In this document: positions 36,487 through 45,800 of the stretch, piece after piece
Numbering within the stretch: position 1 is the first letter of the stretch
Layout: every line of letters begins with the position of its first letter
NCBI GenBank assembly: GCA_025667525.1
Contig: CM046878.1
Span: 397,874,433 to 397,938,432 of the forward strand
DNA from: Glebionis coronaria
Lineage: Eukaryota > Streptophyta > Magnoliopsida > Asterales > Asteraceae
Direction of reading: 5' to 3'
DNA: 64,000 bases
Made by a program: the position numbers and the translations under genes
Notes under the pieces: generated by a model
The model's database searches: none
What the model was told of the DNA's origin: nothing
Seen by the model: the letters and a program-made list of their open reading frames with translations, nothing else

Positions 36487-38322
36487 TTGAAGAATATGCT
36501 TGCTAGTTTCTTGCCCGCAGCTCAACCTTCTAATTCAAGTTCTCTACCTTCTAACACCGTCACCAATCCGCGAGCAAATGTGAGTGCTATTACTACTCGT
36601 AGTGTAATTACCATTGTCGATCCACCAATCCCACCCCCATCATCTACATCTCCTCCATCACCATTTATCCCTACTCATCCTACACCTAGTATTAGTGCAC
36701 CATTACCGTCTCCGCCTCGTCATGACGATGTTCCTAGGAAGGACCCTTCAACATCTCAACCTTTACCTGCTACACCTGCACCTTCACCACCCAAACCTAA
36801 TATCCCTTATCCCTCTCGTTTAGGCAAGACCAAAATGCTAACCAAGGAGGACTCCGAAGTGACACGCTATGTGAAGATGATTTCTCAAATGAACTTCAAC
36901 ATTAGCTTTCTTAAAGCACTTGTCCACATGCCCAAATTTGTCAAAGCATTTAAGGAATTGCTTAACAAGAAGGAGAAGCTGATTGAGCTCGCCAACACAC
37001 GCTTAAATGAAAACTGCTCCGCAGTTATTCTTAAAGAACTTCCGGAAAAGCTTGGAGATCCCGGTCGTTTTGTGTTGCCTTGCGTTTTCAACAAAACTGA
37101 AGAATTTACTGCCCTTGCTGATCTCGGGGCGAGTATTAATTTGATGCCTTTGAGTGTTTGGAAAACACTATCATTACCCGACCTCACTCTAACAAAGATG
37201 ACTCTTGAACTTGCAAATCGCACTCTCGCTTACCCCGTTGGTATAGCCGAAGACGTGTTCATTAAAGTTGGCACATTTACTTTCCCGGTCGACTTTGTTG
37301 TTGTTAATTATGAAATGGACCCTCGTATTCCTTTAATACTTGGTCGGCCATTCTTGAGAACCGGACGAGCTTTAGTTGATGTTGCCGAAGGTGAGTTAAT
37401 CTTAAGCGTCGGGGATGATGCACAAGTTTTCAAAATGGGGAAGCTTTCAAGTACAACCTTTGGAGGACGAGAATCAGTGAATATGATTAATGTGCATGAT
37501 GACTTCGTTGTCTACAACAATCCTCTATTCGATTCTTGCATCGATAATCCACTTTTTCATGATGATGTAGATGATTCTCGCCCCAATTTGGACGCTTCTC
37601 CCATTTATGATTCCCCATCGGTCTTTGATGCTTATGATGATGATGATTCTAGCTCAGATTTGGATGATTATCATGCCCTTACTTCCGAGTATCCCGAGAT
37701 GCCCACTTTCGATGATTTTGATGAGGCCGATACTCTTTCGAGCGATTCTTCACATGATGAAGATCCTCCACCATCACTCGATCCTACTTTGGACGATTAC
37801 TCATTTGAGGAAGACTTCTCTATGTTTCTCAACACTTACTTCCCTCATGAGAGTGATGCACCTCCTTTGGACTTTGAAGATTATCGTCTTGATCCTACTT
37901 TGAATCTGAAGAACATTCTTTCAAAGGAGAAGAAACCGGTCGACACCGATATCCGCAACACGTATGAGTTAACACCTCTTTGTCCCCCTTCTGAGGACGA
38001 GGTTGTGCTTCTTCGCGGATCTTCTTCACACTCTGCTGAGCCTGAGTGCTATTTTCCCTTAAAGGAAAAGGTGTTCAACCCCGGTATTGAAATCTTTAAG
38101 CCATCTCAGTATCCACCTAATGAAATAAAAGGAAAAATCTTTGGAATTATTGAAGACATGCTTGCACCACTTCACCCTTGCTTCCACCGTGCTCCATCAC
38201 TGCTTAAGGGAACCTTGCCTACTCTTCTTTGGCTTGCCTTGTTCGCCTTAAGCCTCTACTATTTGATGGACGAAAACTATGTCTTTGATCCTGGTGGACA
38301 TGTTTCATGCTTCTCCCTATGA
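36487..38322 (+). CDS. ORF2 of element A: protease with unknown C-terminal domain
   Basis: 611 residues in the same frame as gag, after one TAA. It is the counterpart of the gag-end/protease part of Athila polyproteins. Residues 1-110 include the pre-protease segment (SAITTRSVI) and a Pro/Ser-rich linker; about 125-190 a helical spacer (ISQMNFNISFLKALVHMPKF). The aspartic protease is at about 205-300, with active site ALADLGASINLMP, then EDVFIKVGTFTFPVDFVVV and PLILGRPFLRTGRALVD. A very acidic stretch (about 340-450) follows, then a domain conserved in A', A4 and C (CYFPLKEKVFNPGIEIFKPS, about 520-540, then EIKGKIFG) and a hydrophobic segment LPTLLWLALFALSLYYL near the end. RT, RNase H and integrase are missing. 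Translation probably needs readthrough or reinitiation. The C-terminal function is unknown. Confidence 0.85.
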   Translation: MKNMLASFLPAAQPSNSSSLPSNTVTNPRANVSAITTRSVITIVDPPIPPPSSTSPPSPFIPTHPTPSISAPLPSPPRHDDVPRKDPSTSQPLPATPAPSPPKPNIPYPSRLGKTKMLTKEDSEVTRYVKMISQMNFNISFLKALVHMPKFVKAFKELLNKKEKLIELANTRLNENCSAVILKELPEKLGDPGRFVLPCVFNKTEEFTALADLGASINLMPLSVWKTLSLPDLTLTKMTLELANRTLAYPVGIAEDVFIKVGTFTFPVDFVVVNYEMDPRIPLILGRPFLRTGRALVDVAEGELILSVGDDAQVFKMGKLSSTTFGGRESVNMINVHDDFVVYNNPLFDSCIDNPLFHDDVDDSRPNLDASPIYDSPSVFDAYDDDDSSSDLDDYHALTSEYPEMPTFDDFDEADTLSSDSSHDEDPPPSLDPTLDDYSFEEDFSMFLNTYFPHESDAPPLDFEDYRLDPTLNLKNILSKEKKPVDTDIRNTYELTPLCPPSEDEVVLLRGSSSHSAEPECYFPLKEKVFNPGIEIFKPSQYPPNEIKGKIFGIIEDMLAPLHPCFHRAPSLLKGTLPTLLWLALFALSLYYLMDENYVFDPGGHVSCFSL

Positions 38323-38332
38323 TGATCAAGGT

Positions 38333-38373
38333 CGAGTCAGGCTCACGACTCGGTTAACAAAAATCAAGCGCTT
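38333..38373 (+). repeat. Paired hairpins after ORF2 of A
   Basis: CGAGTCAGGCTCACGACTCG (6-bp arms) starts 11 nt after the ORF2 stop and is followed by AACAAAAATC and the palindrome AAGCGCTT. Counterparts: B1 10640-10682, A' 32449-32487, C 53758-53800, A4 61169-61208. Confidence 0.75.
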
Positions 38374-38683
38374 CTTGGGACGTAACCCATGTATCTATCT
38401 TTTTGCTTTCTTTATCCTAAGTGTAGGGGAGACCCGTTGGTTTGCTATTTCCTCTCCTCTCTTAATCAGGGATTCGAGCGCTCCATGATCCACTCTTGAT
38501 GATTCTTGACGACCCGTGATTCCATGTCTCCATTATCCCGGTTCTATCCTAAACTCTTTTCGATTCACTATTTGATATTTTCTCAATATTAAAATAGGAA
38601 TCTCTTTAGTTGTCTCTTCCTTAGCAAGATTTAAACAAAGTGCACAATGTCCTAAGCGTAGGGGAGTTTACTCCCACATGCTT

Positions 38684-38720
38684 AAACATTGAGGACAATG
38701 TTTATATTAAGTGTAGGGGG
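38684..38720 (+). promoter_or_regulatory. Internal hairpin with second polypurine tract, element A
   Basis: AAACATTGAGGACAATGTTT (8-bp arms) followed by AAGTGTAGGGGGGAC. The purine tract is the same as the terminal one (CAAGTGTAGGGG, 40319), about 1.6 kb upstream of it. A role as an internal plus-strand primer is inferred only. Confidence 0.6.
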
Positions 38721-39426
38721 GACTTCTATCGAAGTTAAGTGGCCTTTTCCTTGTATTTGTCCTCATTTTAACCGGAAAATCAATTTTTCGACATTTTTCA
38801 AAATTTTTGATCTATTTTGGCCTATTAGTTTTTCCTTTTGTATAGTTATTTTTCTTTCCTTATTAGAATAAATTTTGAATAAAGTGGTTTTATTTTTCAA
38901 ACGTTGTGAATCTTTTGACTCAACCCGAGTTTACTCTAGCTAGTATCCTTAACGTGTTTAAGTCAAGTTCTAGGCTTTTATATAGGGAGCTATAAAACGC
39001 GAAAGTCTTAACTCTCACGGGTTAAGAACAAGAACTTTTCGCAAGTTTCTATAATTGATCCTAGAAAGTCGTTTATCAAGGGAACTTTAAAACGCGATTT
39101 CTAAACTTGAAAAAGTCTAAGAATTTGCAAGATCCTATAGGCGACTCGAAAACCCAAAACTTTGATTTAATAGGCTAAGTATCCACGAGTCTCATTCCTT
39201 GAGATTTTAAACTGTGGAGAACGAGAGATGATAGAGTCAATTATAAGTTTGGTATTCTTTCGGGAATTTATGTGAGTTAATTATGAGCCTATTCTCCCAT
39301 CACTTGCTAATAAATTTATCTGCAATAAATAAGGTTGTACGATTTGAAAAGTTACTTAGCTTCTAGCCCAAGATCGTTTAAAAGTTGCTCGGTATGGATT
39401 AGAGTTCATAGCCAAGGCATAACTTA

Positions 39427-39636
39427 TTGAAGCGGGATGCGAAGATTGGCGAGTCCGAAAAGGCCCTAACAAGGCATGAGGGCTATATTTTGTTGCTAAA
39501 GATCCAAAGTGATGTGAAGAATCATTTATCGAAAATCAATATGAAGGATCGAGACACACGACGAAAAGCAAAAACTCCCCAAACGTCATGGAGAAGTGTA
39601 TCCGAAAAGACCCTAACAAGGTATGAGGATAAATAG
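39427..39636 (+). CDS. Small conserved frame in the A 3' region, doubtful gene
   Basis: 69 codons, Lys-rich (KRDAKIGESEKALTRHEG, then INMKDRDTRRKAK). Similar frames exist in A' (31178-31378) and A4 (59884-60093), both minus strand, with few amino-acid changes. The homologous block in B1 (about 9430-9590) is frameshifted, so conservation may be at RNA or DNA level. No signal peptide, membrane segment or known family recognised. I regard it as possible but unproven. Confidence 0.3.
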   Translation: MKRDAKIGESEKALTRHEGYILLLKIQSDVKNHLSKINMKDRDTRRKAKTPQTSWRSVSEKTLTRYEDK

Positions 39637-40318
39637 CCAAGTCATAAAAGGAGGCGGATCGTTGTATATCAAAATCCAAAATAAAGATTGGAGAAAAATG
39701 AAGAAGTCGTGGTCCAAGTATGAATCTCTCAAAATTTCAAGTGAAGAAATTCCTATTATGAAGAGAAGACCATTATTTCATGAGCGTCTCTCAAGGTTTG
39801 AAGTATGAAGTCGCTGCCAAATATCGGTCCGAGAAAGGTCTCAAATCGCGAAGCGAGTTATGCCAAGATATGAACTTTATGAGGTCCCGAGAAGCAGTTT
39901 TAAAAGATTTTGTCCTTTAGCTAACTATTGATTAAATCGTTCACTTTATTTTCGGACTAAATAACTATCGAAATAAGTCAAAAATGCATCCTCGTGATCA
40001 TTCAAGACAAAAATAAAATATAAGAGATATACCTAGGAATAAGGGAGTCTAAGTGAATAATTGGCCCACATGAGTTCGTGTTTGTTTGCTAACTTATAAT
40101 AGCAATGATCTCGTTTTTAAGCTTGGTTTGGAGAAAGTGAAAACTTGAGGATGATGATTATTCATAACATTTCCAAAACCCAAGGTATGCTTTTGATTTC
40201 TTTACTTTGAATATTTATAGTTTTCTATCTCTTTAATAAAGGCCACTACGGATTGATTATGATGAAAAGTATAAACATGCTTTGTGACTAATGCATTGCA
40301 TGAGGACATTGCAATGGT

Positions 40319-40333
40319 CAAGTGTAGGGGATC
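40319..40333 (+). promoter_or_regulatory. Terminal polypurine tract of A
   Basis: CAAGTGTAGGGGATC directly before 3' LTR start TGATAGG, preceded by CATTGCA...TGCAATG arms around TGAGGACAT (40292-40316). Confidence 0.85.
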
Positions 40334-42139
40334 TGATAGGTGTAAAAACACCCATCTTTTCTACCACTTAATTACAATAATAACCGAGCCAAAACGTGTA
40401 TTTTATGTCTTTTATGTCGGAATTATGCGTGGTTTGTATTTTTGTTGTGATTTAGGACGAAATGGTGAAAAGTGGAGAAAACACGGACATTCACGGGCAT
40501 TTACGGACTTTTATTGAAGAAAAAGATGAAAGATGAAGTCGAGAAGACGAGAGTGCAAAAAGAACGGAAGTCCAAGAACAATTCTGAAGATTTATCGAAG
40601 AAAAAGTCAAAAGACGGAAGTTTACCAAAAGCCGAAGAACTCGAGTCTTATTTATTGAAGAATTAAAAGACGAGTTTAAAGAAATCCCGAGCCAAAAGTC
40701 CTTAAAGTCCAAGAATTAACAAAAGACTAAGAAGGAAGGACTTAAGGGTGCAATTAACAAGAAAGGAAGGAGAGGAGGAAGCTTCCTCTAACCACTCTCC
40801 TAATCTCCTATATATAGCCATTAGGATTACTATTTTACTCTTGTTGGCTAACTTGACAAATTAGCTCTTCCACTTTTATTTTATGCACCTTTAATTACTT
40901 GTCATTTTTAATACATGTTTTGCACTTTAATTATCCTTTTAATTCCCAAGTAAGTGTTTTAATTTGCGTTCTTTAAATTCGTGTCTTTAATCTTTCTTTA
41001 TCATTTGATCAAGTTTATTTTTACCAATCTCATTCTACTCTTCTTCTCTTGATTCGGTTTGAATTTCGGATTAAGCAAGTTGTTGCTTAATCCATTTGCT
41101 TATTTAACTAAAAGTTTCGCCCTTTCTTTTTCTTTAAGTTACATACGAAATCAGCCACGAGTTTGACAACCTTGTGTGCTTATTTGGCATTTAGTTTAAG
41201 TGTTTTTCAAAGCTTTCTTAAAAGTTTTACTTTTTAAAATCCATTTTATTTAGTGTCGTCTTTTAATTTTGAAAAGGTCTTAACTTTTTAGCTTATTGTC
41301 TTGTTTTGTTTTCGTTTTATTTAAGTTTATTTTGGTCACTGCTTATTAGAATTAGCTTATTTGGATTTGAGCTTATTACGAATTTGCATTCCATCGGAAA
41401 AGAAGGGAATACACACATTGCGACGGGTGCATTTTCCACATTCCGATCGTGACAGGTTTGGACAAAGGACTGCATTCCGATCCGGGATTGCGATAGAAGT
41501 AACATCCCCCTCATTCCGATCTGGGATTGCGATCGCACATTGCGATCGCACATTGCGATCGCACATTCCGACGGCTCTTGAGGCTTACTTAGTCGAAGTG
41601 CTGCCCAATTTTCCTAAGCAACATTGCGATCTGAACTGCATTGCGATCTGACACATTGCGATCGTGACTACATTGCGATCAGGATCATATTCCGATAGGT
41701 TGGACCATATTCCGATAGGCTATATTCCGATAGGTTACACCTTTTAGTCCGATAGAACATTCCGATCTGGATTCCGATGGTTATGGGTTTTGGATTTTAA
41801 TTTTGCTTTGTTTAATTTCTAGGTTACATTTTAATACTTGTCAGATTTAATTTTCGTCACGTTTTTAATTACTCGTCACGCTTTAATTTTAAGTCATTTA
41901 ATTAATTTACTTTTTCAAAGTTTTAAATATTGCACACTTTTACTTTTAATTAGATTTAGATTAATTTTAACGCTATTTTATTTTAAGCCATTTACTTTAA
42001 TTGTTTTTGCACTTTTACTATACTACAACGACAACTATTTGTTTAACCAAAGAACAATAGAGTCACATAGAGAACCTAGATCAATTCGATTAGAATACTA
42101 GAACGATAATTTTCTTACTAGGGAAAAGCTTAGTTATTA
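40334..42139 (+). repeat. 3' LTR of element A
   Basis: 1806 bp, same ends as the 5' LTR; the 13-bp length difference is one extra ACATTGCGATCGC unit in the array at about 41527-41570. Motif array 41390-41780. Followed by ATCAA. Confidence 0.93.
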
Positions 42140-42144
42140 ATCAA
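42140..42144. repeat. Right target-site duplication ATCAA of element A
   Basis: Follows LTR end TTATTA and continues into A' coding sequence (CATCATCAAAATC), which aligns with A4 at 61825-61840. Confidence 0.93.
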
Positions 42145-42695
42145 CATCATCAAAATCATCATAAGTTGGCATGTCTGGATACTCTGAAACAAAATTATCA
42201 TAATCATCCCTATCGGAACTAGAATCATCATCATAATCATCATAGATCGGTGGAGAATCATAAATTGGCGGAGGATCCAAAGTGGAGAGAAAATCATCAA
42301 AATCATCTTGGAACAGTGGATTATCATAGCAAGAATCGAAAAGAGGATTGTTGTAGATGACAAAATCATCAAGCACATTAATCATATTCGCTGATTCTCT
42401 TCCATTGGGTTTGGTTGATATCTTCCTCATTTTAAAAACTTGTGCATCATTCCCGACCCTTAAGATTACCTCACCTTCGACAACATCAACTAAGGCTTTT
42501 CCGGTTCTCAAGAATGGCCGACCAAGTATTAACGGAATAGGAGGGTCCATTTCATAATCAACAACAACAAAGTCGACCGGAAAAGTGAAGGTACCAACTT
42601 TGATAAATACATCTTCAGCAATACCAACAGGGTAAGCGAGAGTGAGATTTGCTAGCTCAAGAGTCATCTTTGTTGGTGTAATGTCGGGTAATGAA
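42145..42695 (-). pseudogene. Protease part of A' ORF2 (5'-truncated)
   Basis: Minus strand. Contains the second half of the aspartic protease (AEDVFIKVGTFTFPVDFVVV, PLILGRPFLRTGKALVD) and the start of the acidic tail (YDDYDDDSSSDRDDYDNF). The active-site half is gone: homology to A and A4 stops at 42695, inside the SLPDITPTKM stretch. It continues at 33109 after the inserted element A. Confidence 0.85.
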
Positions 42696-42870
42696 TATGC
42701 ACCAAAGCCCTAATTTAAGTCTTAAGATTTCTTTACGAGTTTCTTCCATCAAACAATTTCAAAGTTAATAAATTAATGGAAATTGTTATAACTTTTGTTT
42801 CCTTTAAAGTTTTTATCTTTTCATCATAGTAGTAATAGTATATTATCATAAAGGCCAAGGTAGGTTAATT
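42696..42870 (+). other. 3' end fragment of family-A element A''
   Basis: Joined directly to truncated A' in inverted orientation. Its last part (CATAAAGGCCAAGGTAG), together with 47117 onwards (ATGCATTGCATGGGGTCATT), reproduces the end of the A 3' region (40230-40318) once solo LTR B2 is removed. Confidence 0.6.
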
Positions 42871-42875
42871 ATGAG
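42871..42875. repeat. Left target-site duplication ATGAG of solo LTR B2
   Basis: ATGAG before LTR start TGATGAGACTG; repeated at 47112-47116 after LTR end CATCA. Confidence 0.9.
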
Positions 42876-45800
42876 TGATGAGACTGCTTTTATACATAGT
42901 CTCATCGTCCAAAAAGGGCTTAAAATGCATTAAATATCATCAAAATACCCATATATATGCTTGTGTTTGTTGCTTGTGTATTTTAGGTACGGATATTGAG
43001 AAAATGACAAAAGATCACAAGAATCATGCAAAAACGAACACGGGAAACGAAGCCGCACAATGAACCAAGCCCTAGTGAAGATTTTCCCAAGAAAAACCCT
43101 TGAAGACTTGAAGACTTATGAAGAAGGGTCCTTCAACATGGAAGAATTGACACTTTATACCCTTGTATCTACATAATTACAAGTTTGGTCCCTAAAGTTT
43201 GTCAAAATTACAAAAAGGGCCCTTAACTTTGAAGAATTGACAAGTTTAGCCCCTCAACAAAGCTAAATTATCAACCATTATCCTCCACAAAGTCAAATAT
43301 ATCATGAAGTCCTTCAAAGTAAAAGAAATTACAAGTTTGGTCCTTTGAAAATCCAAAAATTACAAAAAGGACCATTGACTTTCAACATTTGGCAAGAATG
43401 GTCCCGCAATCATTATGACTTGGCAATTTCAGCCCTCCAAAATATCAAATATGCAAGTCAAGACCATTACCATTGAAGAAAATGCCAAATCAGTCCCTCA
43501 AAAATCACAAAATGGCAAGAATTACCCCTGAATTTACTTTATAAAATGTTTTGGGGCAAAAGTGTAAAGAATGAAAAGTTGTTGTGAAGGAAACAAGCGT
43601 TGACAGCTTTTTAAGTTGAAATGACAAGTTGTGCAAAGATGAAGGTTCAATAATGGCCGACACACTTCTTACCTAGACCAACCAAATGGTGATATGTGTC
43701 CCACTACCACTCCACAACCGATCATAATCCACCAAACCTCCACCTCAGCTATCCACTCACTTATATTATTAACTAATCCTAACAGATTAGTTATAACTTG
43801 GCGCTAAACAGCTATTTAAAAAACAAAACGGATTAAACACATGTTCTTGGTGTTCTTGGTGCAAATTAGGCATTTGCTAATTGCCAACAATTAAACCCCC
43901 ATATGGTGTAGATTTGTGATTAAGGGTCTTATTAACACATCCCAAACCTTAAACATAACACCCCACCAACCCACATGTTGCATGGGACCTCCCCTGCTAC
44001 GTCAAAGAGGAACAAGACAAAGAGAGCCAGCAATCCAATGTCCCACAATTGTGCTTGCATCCTAAGCTGCATATAAGCCTTTGGATCACCTTTTTACTTG
44101 CCAGCTATCACAACACAACAAAATTCGTCACATGATTCTTCAAGATATTCAAAAAAGACAAGGGCAATTTTGGAAGTTTAAGGCTAGGGTTTCACTTCTT
44201 TATCAGCTTTCTAGATACATTTTAAGGCTATATATAAAGCCATAGGGTCTCATTTTCAGAACTGCTTTTGGTTTTTCCTTGTTCAAGCACTTGTAAATCC
44301 TGTTTTCATATTAATGAAATTGTGTTAAGTGTGTTGAAGAAAGACTAAGTGCCACCTTATTTTATGCTTGTTTATGTTATTTGTTCAATGAATTTGATCT
44401 CAAAACCTGTTTTTAAGGAGAGTGCAAAAGTTTGCATTTTTCCTTCAAGCTTGATATTTTGCTATGTTCTTGTTTCAACCTTGGAATTCTTGGGTTATAG
44501 GGCTGATCATAGCATCCTAATTGTGTTAATTAAGGTGTGGTGAGGCTTATAACTTGGGGATAATCAAATGTGGGGTAACAAGGTTGCATTAATCAAGGCT
44601 TTTTAAGTTTCTGTTTTTATACTTGTGCCTTTAACCTTGTTCAATCTTAGCAGGAGTGTTATTGGAATCTTGTGCTTGTTCTAGCTAGCACATAAGCTCA
44701 TAAATTCGTGGGTGTGAATGTACATCCATGAGGTTTGTCTAAATTCCTTGAAAATCTGATAAATATTGGACTTTTTGTGGATTTGTGCTCTATTGGTGTT
44801 CTTGTTGATTTCTTGGCTTGAATCTGCTTAGTCTTGCATGATAATGATGTTTATATGCTAGATTAATCATTGGGTTAATTGAATCACACTTTTTCTTGTT
44901 TAAAATTGGATTTGAAAAGATAATGGGGTGTTTGGGTCTACCTGTTTAAGCTTGAATCTTGTTATTGTGTTGTGGAAAGTGTGTATTTGTGTTCTATATC
45001 TGATATATGCCTTGTTGAGAGTGTTTTGCTGCAAGTTTTTGGGTTTGAAACTTCAAATCAAACAATCTGCTATAACTTGGTGAATTTAACTGTTTTTGAC
45101 CTAAGATTTTGGTGAAATCTGGTATTTGTGCATGCTTAGGGTTGAAAGTTGTTAAAACATCATTATTATAACTTATTTGATAGATCTTGAGGTTTGAATC
45201 TATCTTATTGGTCAAATACATCATCAAAGTATAAAATTGCATGTGTTAGGGTTCATCAGTAACATTCATTAGCTTGAATCTTGCTTAATTCTTTGAATCA
45301 TTGCATGAAACTTGTTTAGACTTGCTTATTTAAGTTTAATATAGCTTGTGTATGCATTTGGTTGAATTTGGCTAGCTGATTTGTGCTAAAATTGCTTTTT
45401 GAACCTAAACTGCTTATTTGTTCATGTCTGTATCATATCTGGTGCTTTATTGATTAAACTGTATCAATTGGGTGATTGTGTTTGTGATATTTTGATTGTT
45501 ATTGACTCCTTTTGATCCAAAGATCATTTGGGTGCCTTTGTATAATCTGAATCTCAAAAAAGTTCACTAAAGACAAAAAAGTCTATAAGTCAAGCAGTGG
45601 AAAAAGTTTCCACTGCTCAACACCCAAAACTAGCCCATGCTAGTGTAAAATTGAACTCAGCTTATCAATAAGCTATTTTAGCTTATCCAGACTTGCAACA
45701 ACTTATTTTTTGTGATAGATCTTCATTATTTGACCCATTTGAGTAGACTAGAGCTTATTGGGCTTTGACTTTGACTTTTTGCTAGAAAACCAACTTATTT

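Larger units (their letters stand above)
38323..40318 (+). other. 3' untranslated region of element A
   Basis: 2.0 kb with no certain gene. Ordered features: paired hairpins 38333-38373; PPT-like GTGTAGGGG near 38412; GCGTAGGGG near 38657; inverted repeat 38684-38703 with TAAGTGTAGGGGGG after it; a 69-codon frame 39427-39636 conserved in A' and A4; and the cross-family block 39690-39920. Direct repeats of CCGAAAAGGCCCTAACAAGG lie about 145 bp apart (39455 and 39602). Confidence 0.75.
33115..42139 (+). mobile_element. Complete gag-protease-only LTR element 'A' (Athila-like, non-autonomous)
   Basis: A 9,025-bp element with LTRs of 1793 and 1806 bp, duplication ATCAA, a tRNA-Asp-like PBS, gag, a second reading frame with protease and an unknown C-terminal domain, a 2-kb 3' untranslated region and a polypurine tract. 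Reverse transcriptase, RNase H and integrase are absent, not merely decayed: the ORF runs from protease directly into an acidic tail. It is inserted in the related element A' in opposite orientation. The LTRs differ by roughly 27 substitutions plus one 13-bp unit (about 1.5%), so it is older than the LARD. Confidence 0.92.

Noticed and set aside
41361..41651. Frames across the motif arrays (also 29167-29385, 58080-58289, 63638-63925)
   Set aside because: Repetitive peptides such as ATTCGGAAC-derived Ser-Glu-Leu runs simply mirror the DNA motif; no evidence of translation.
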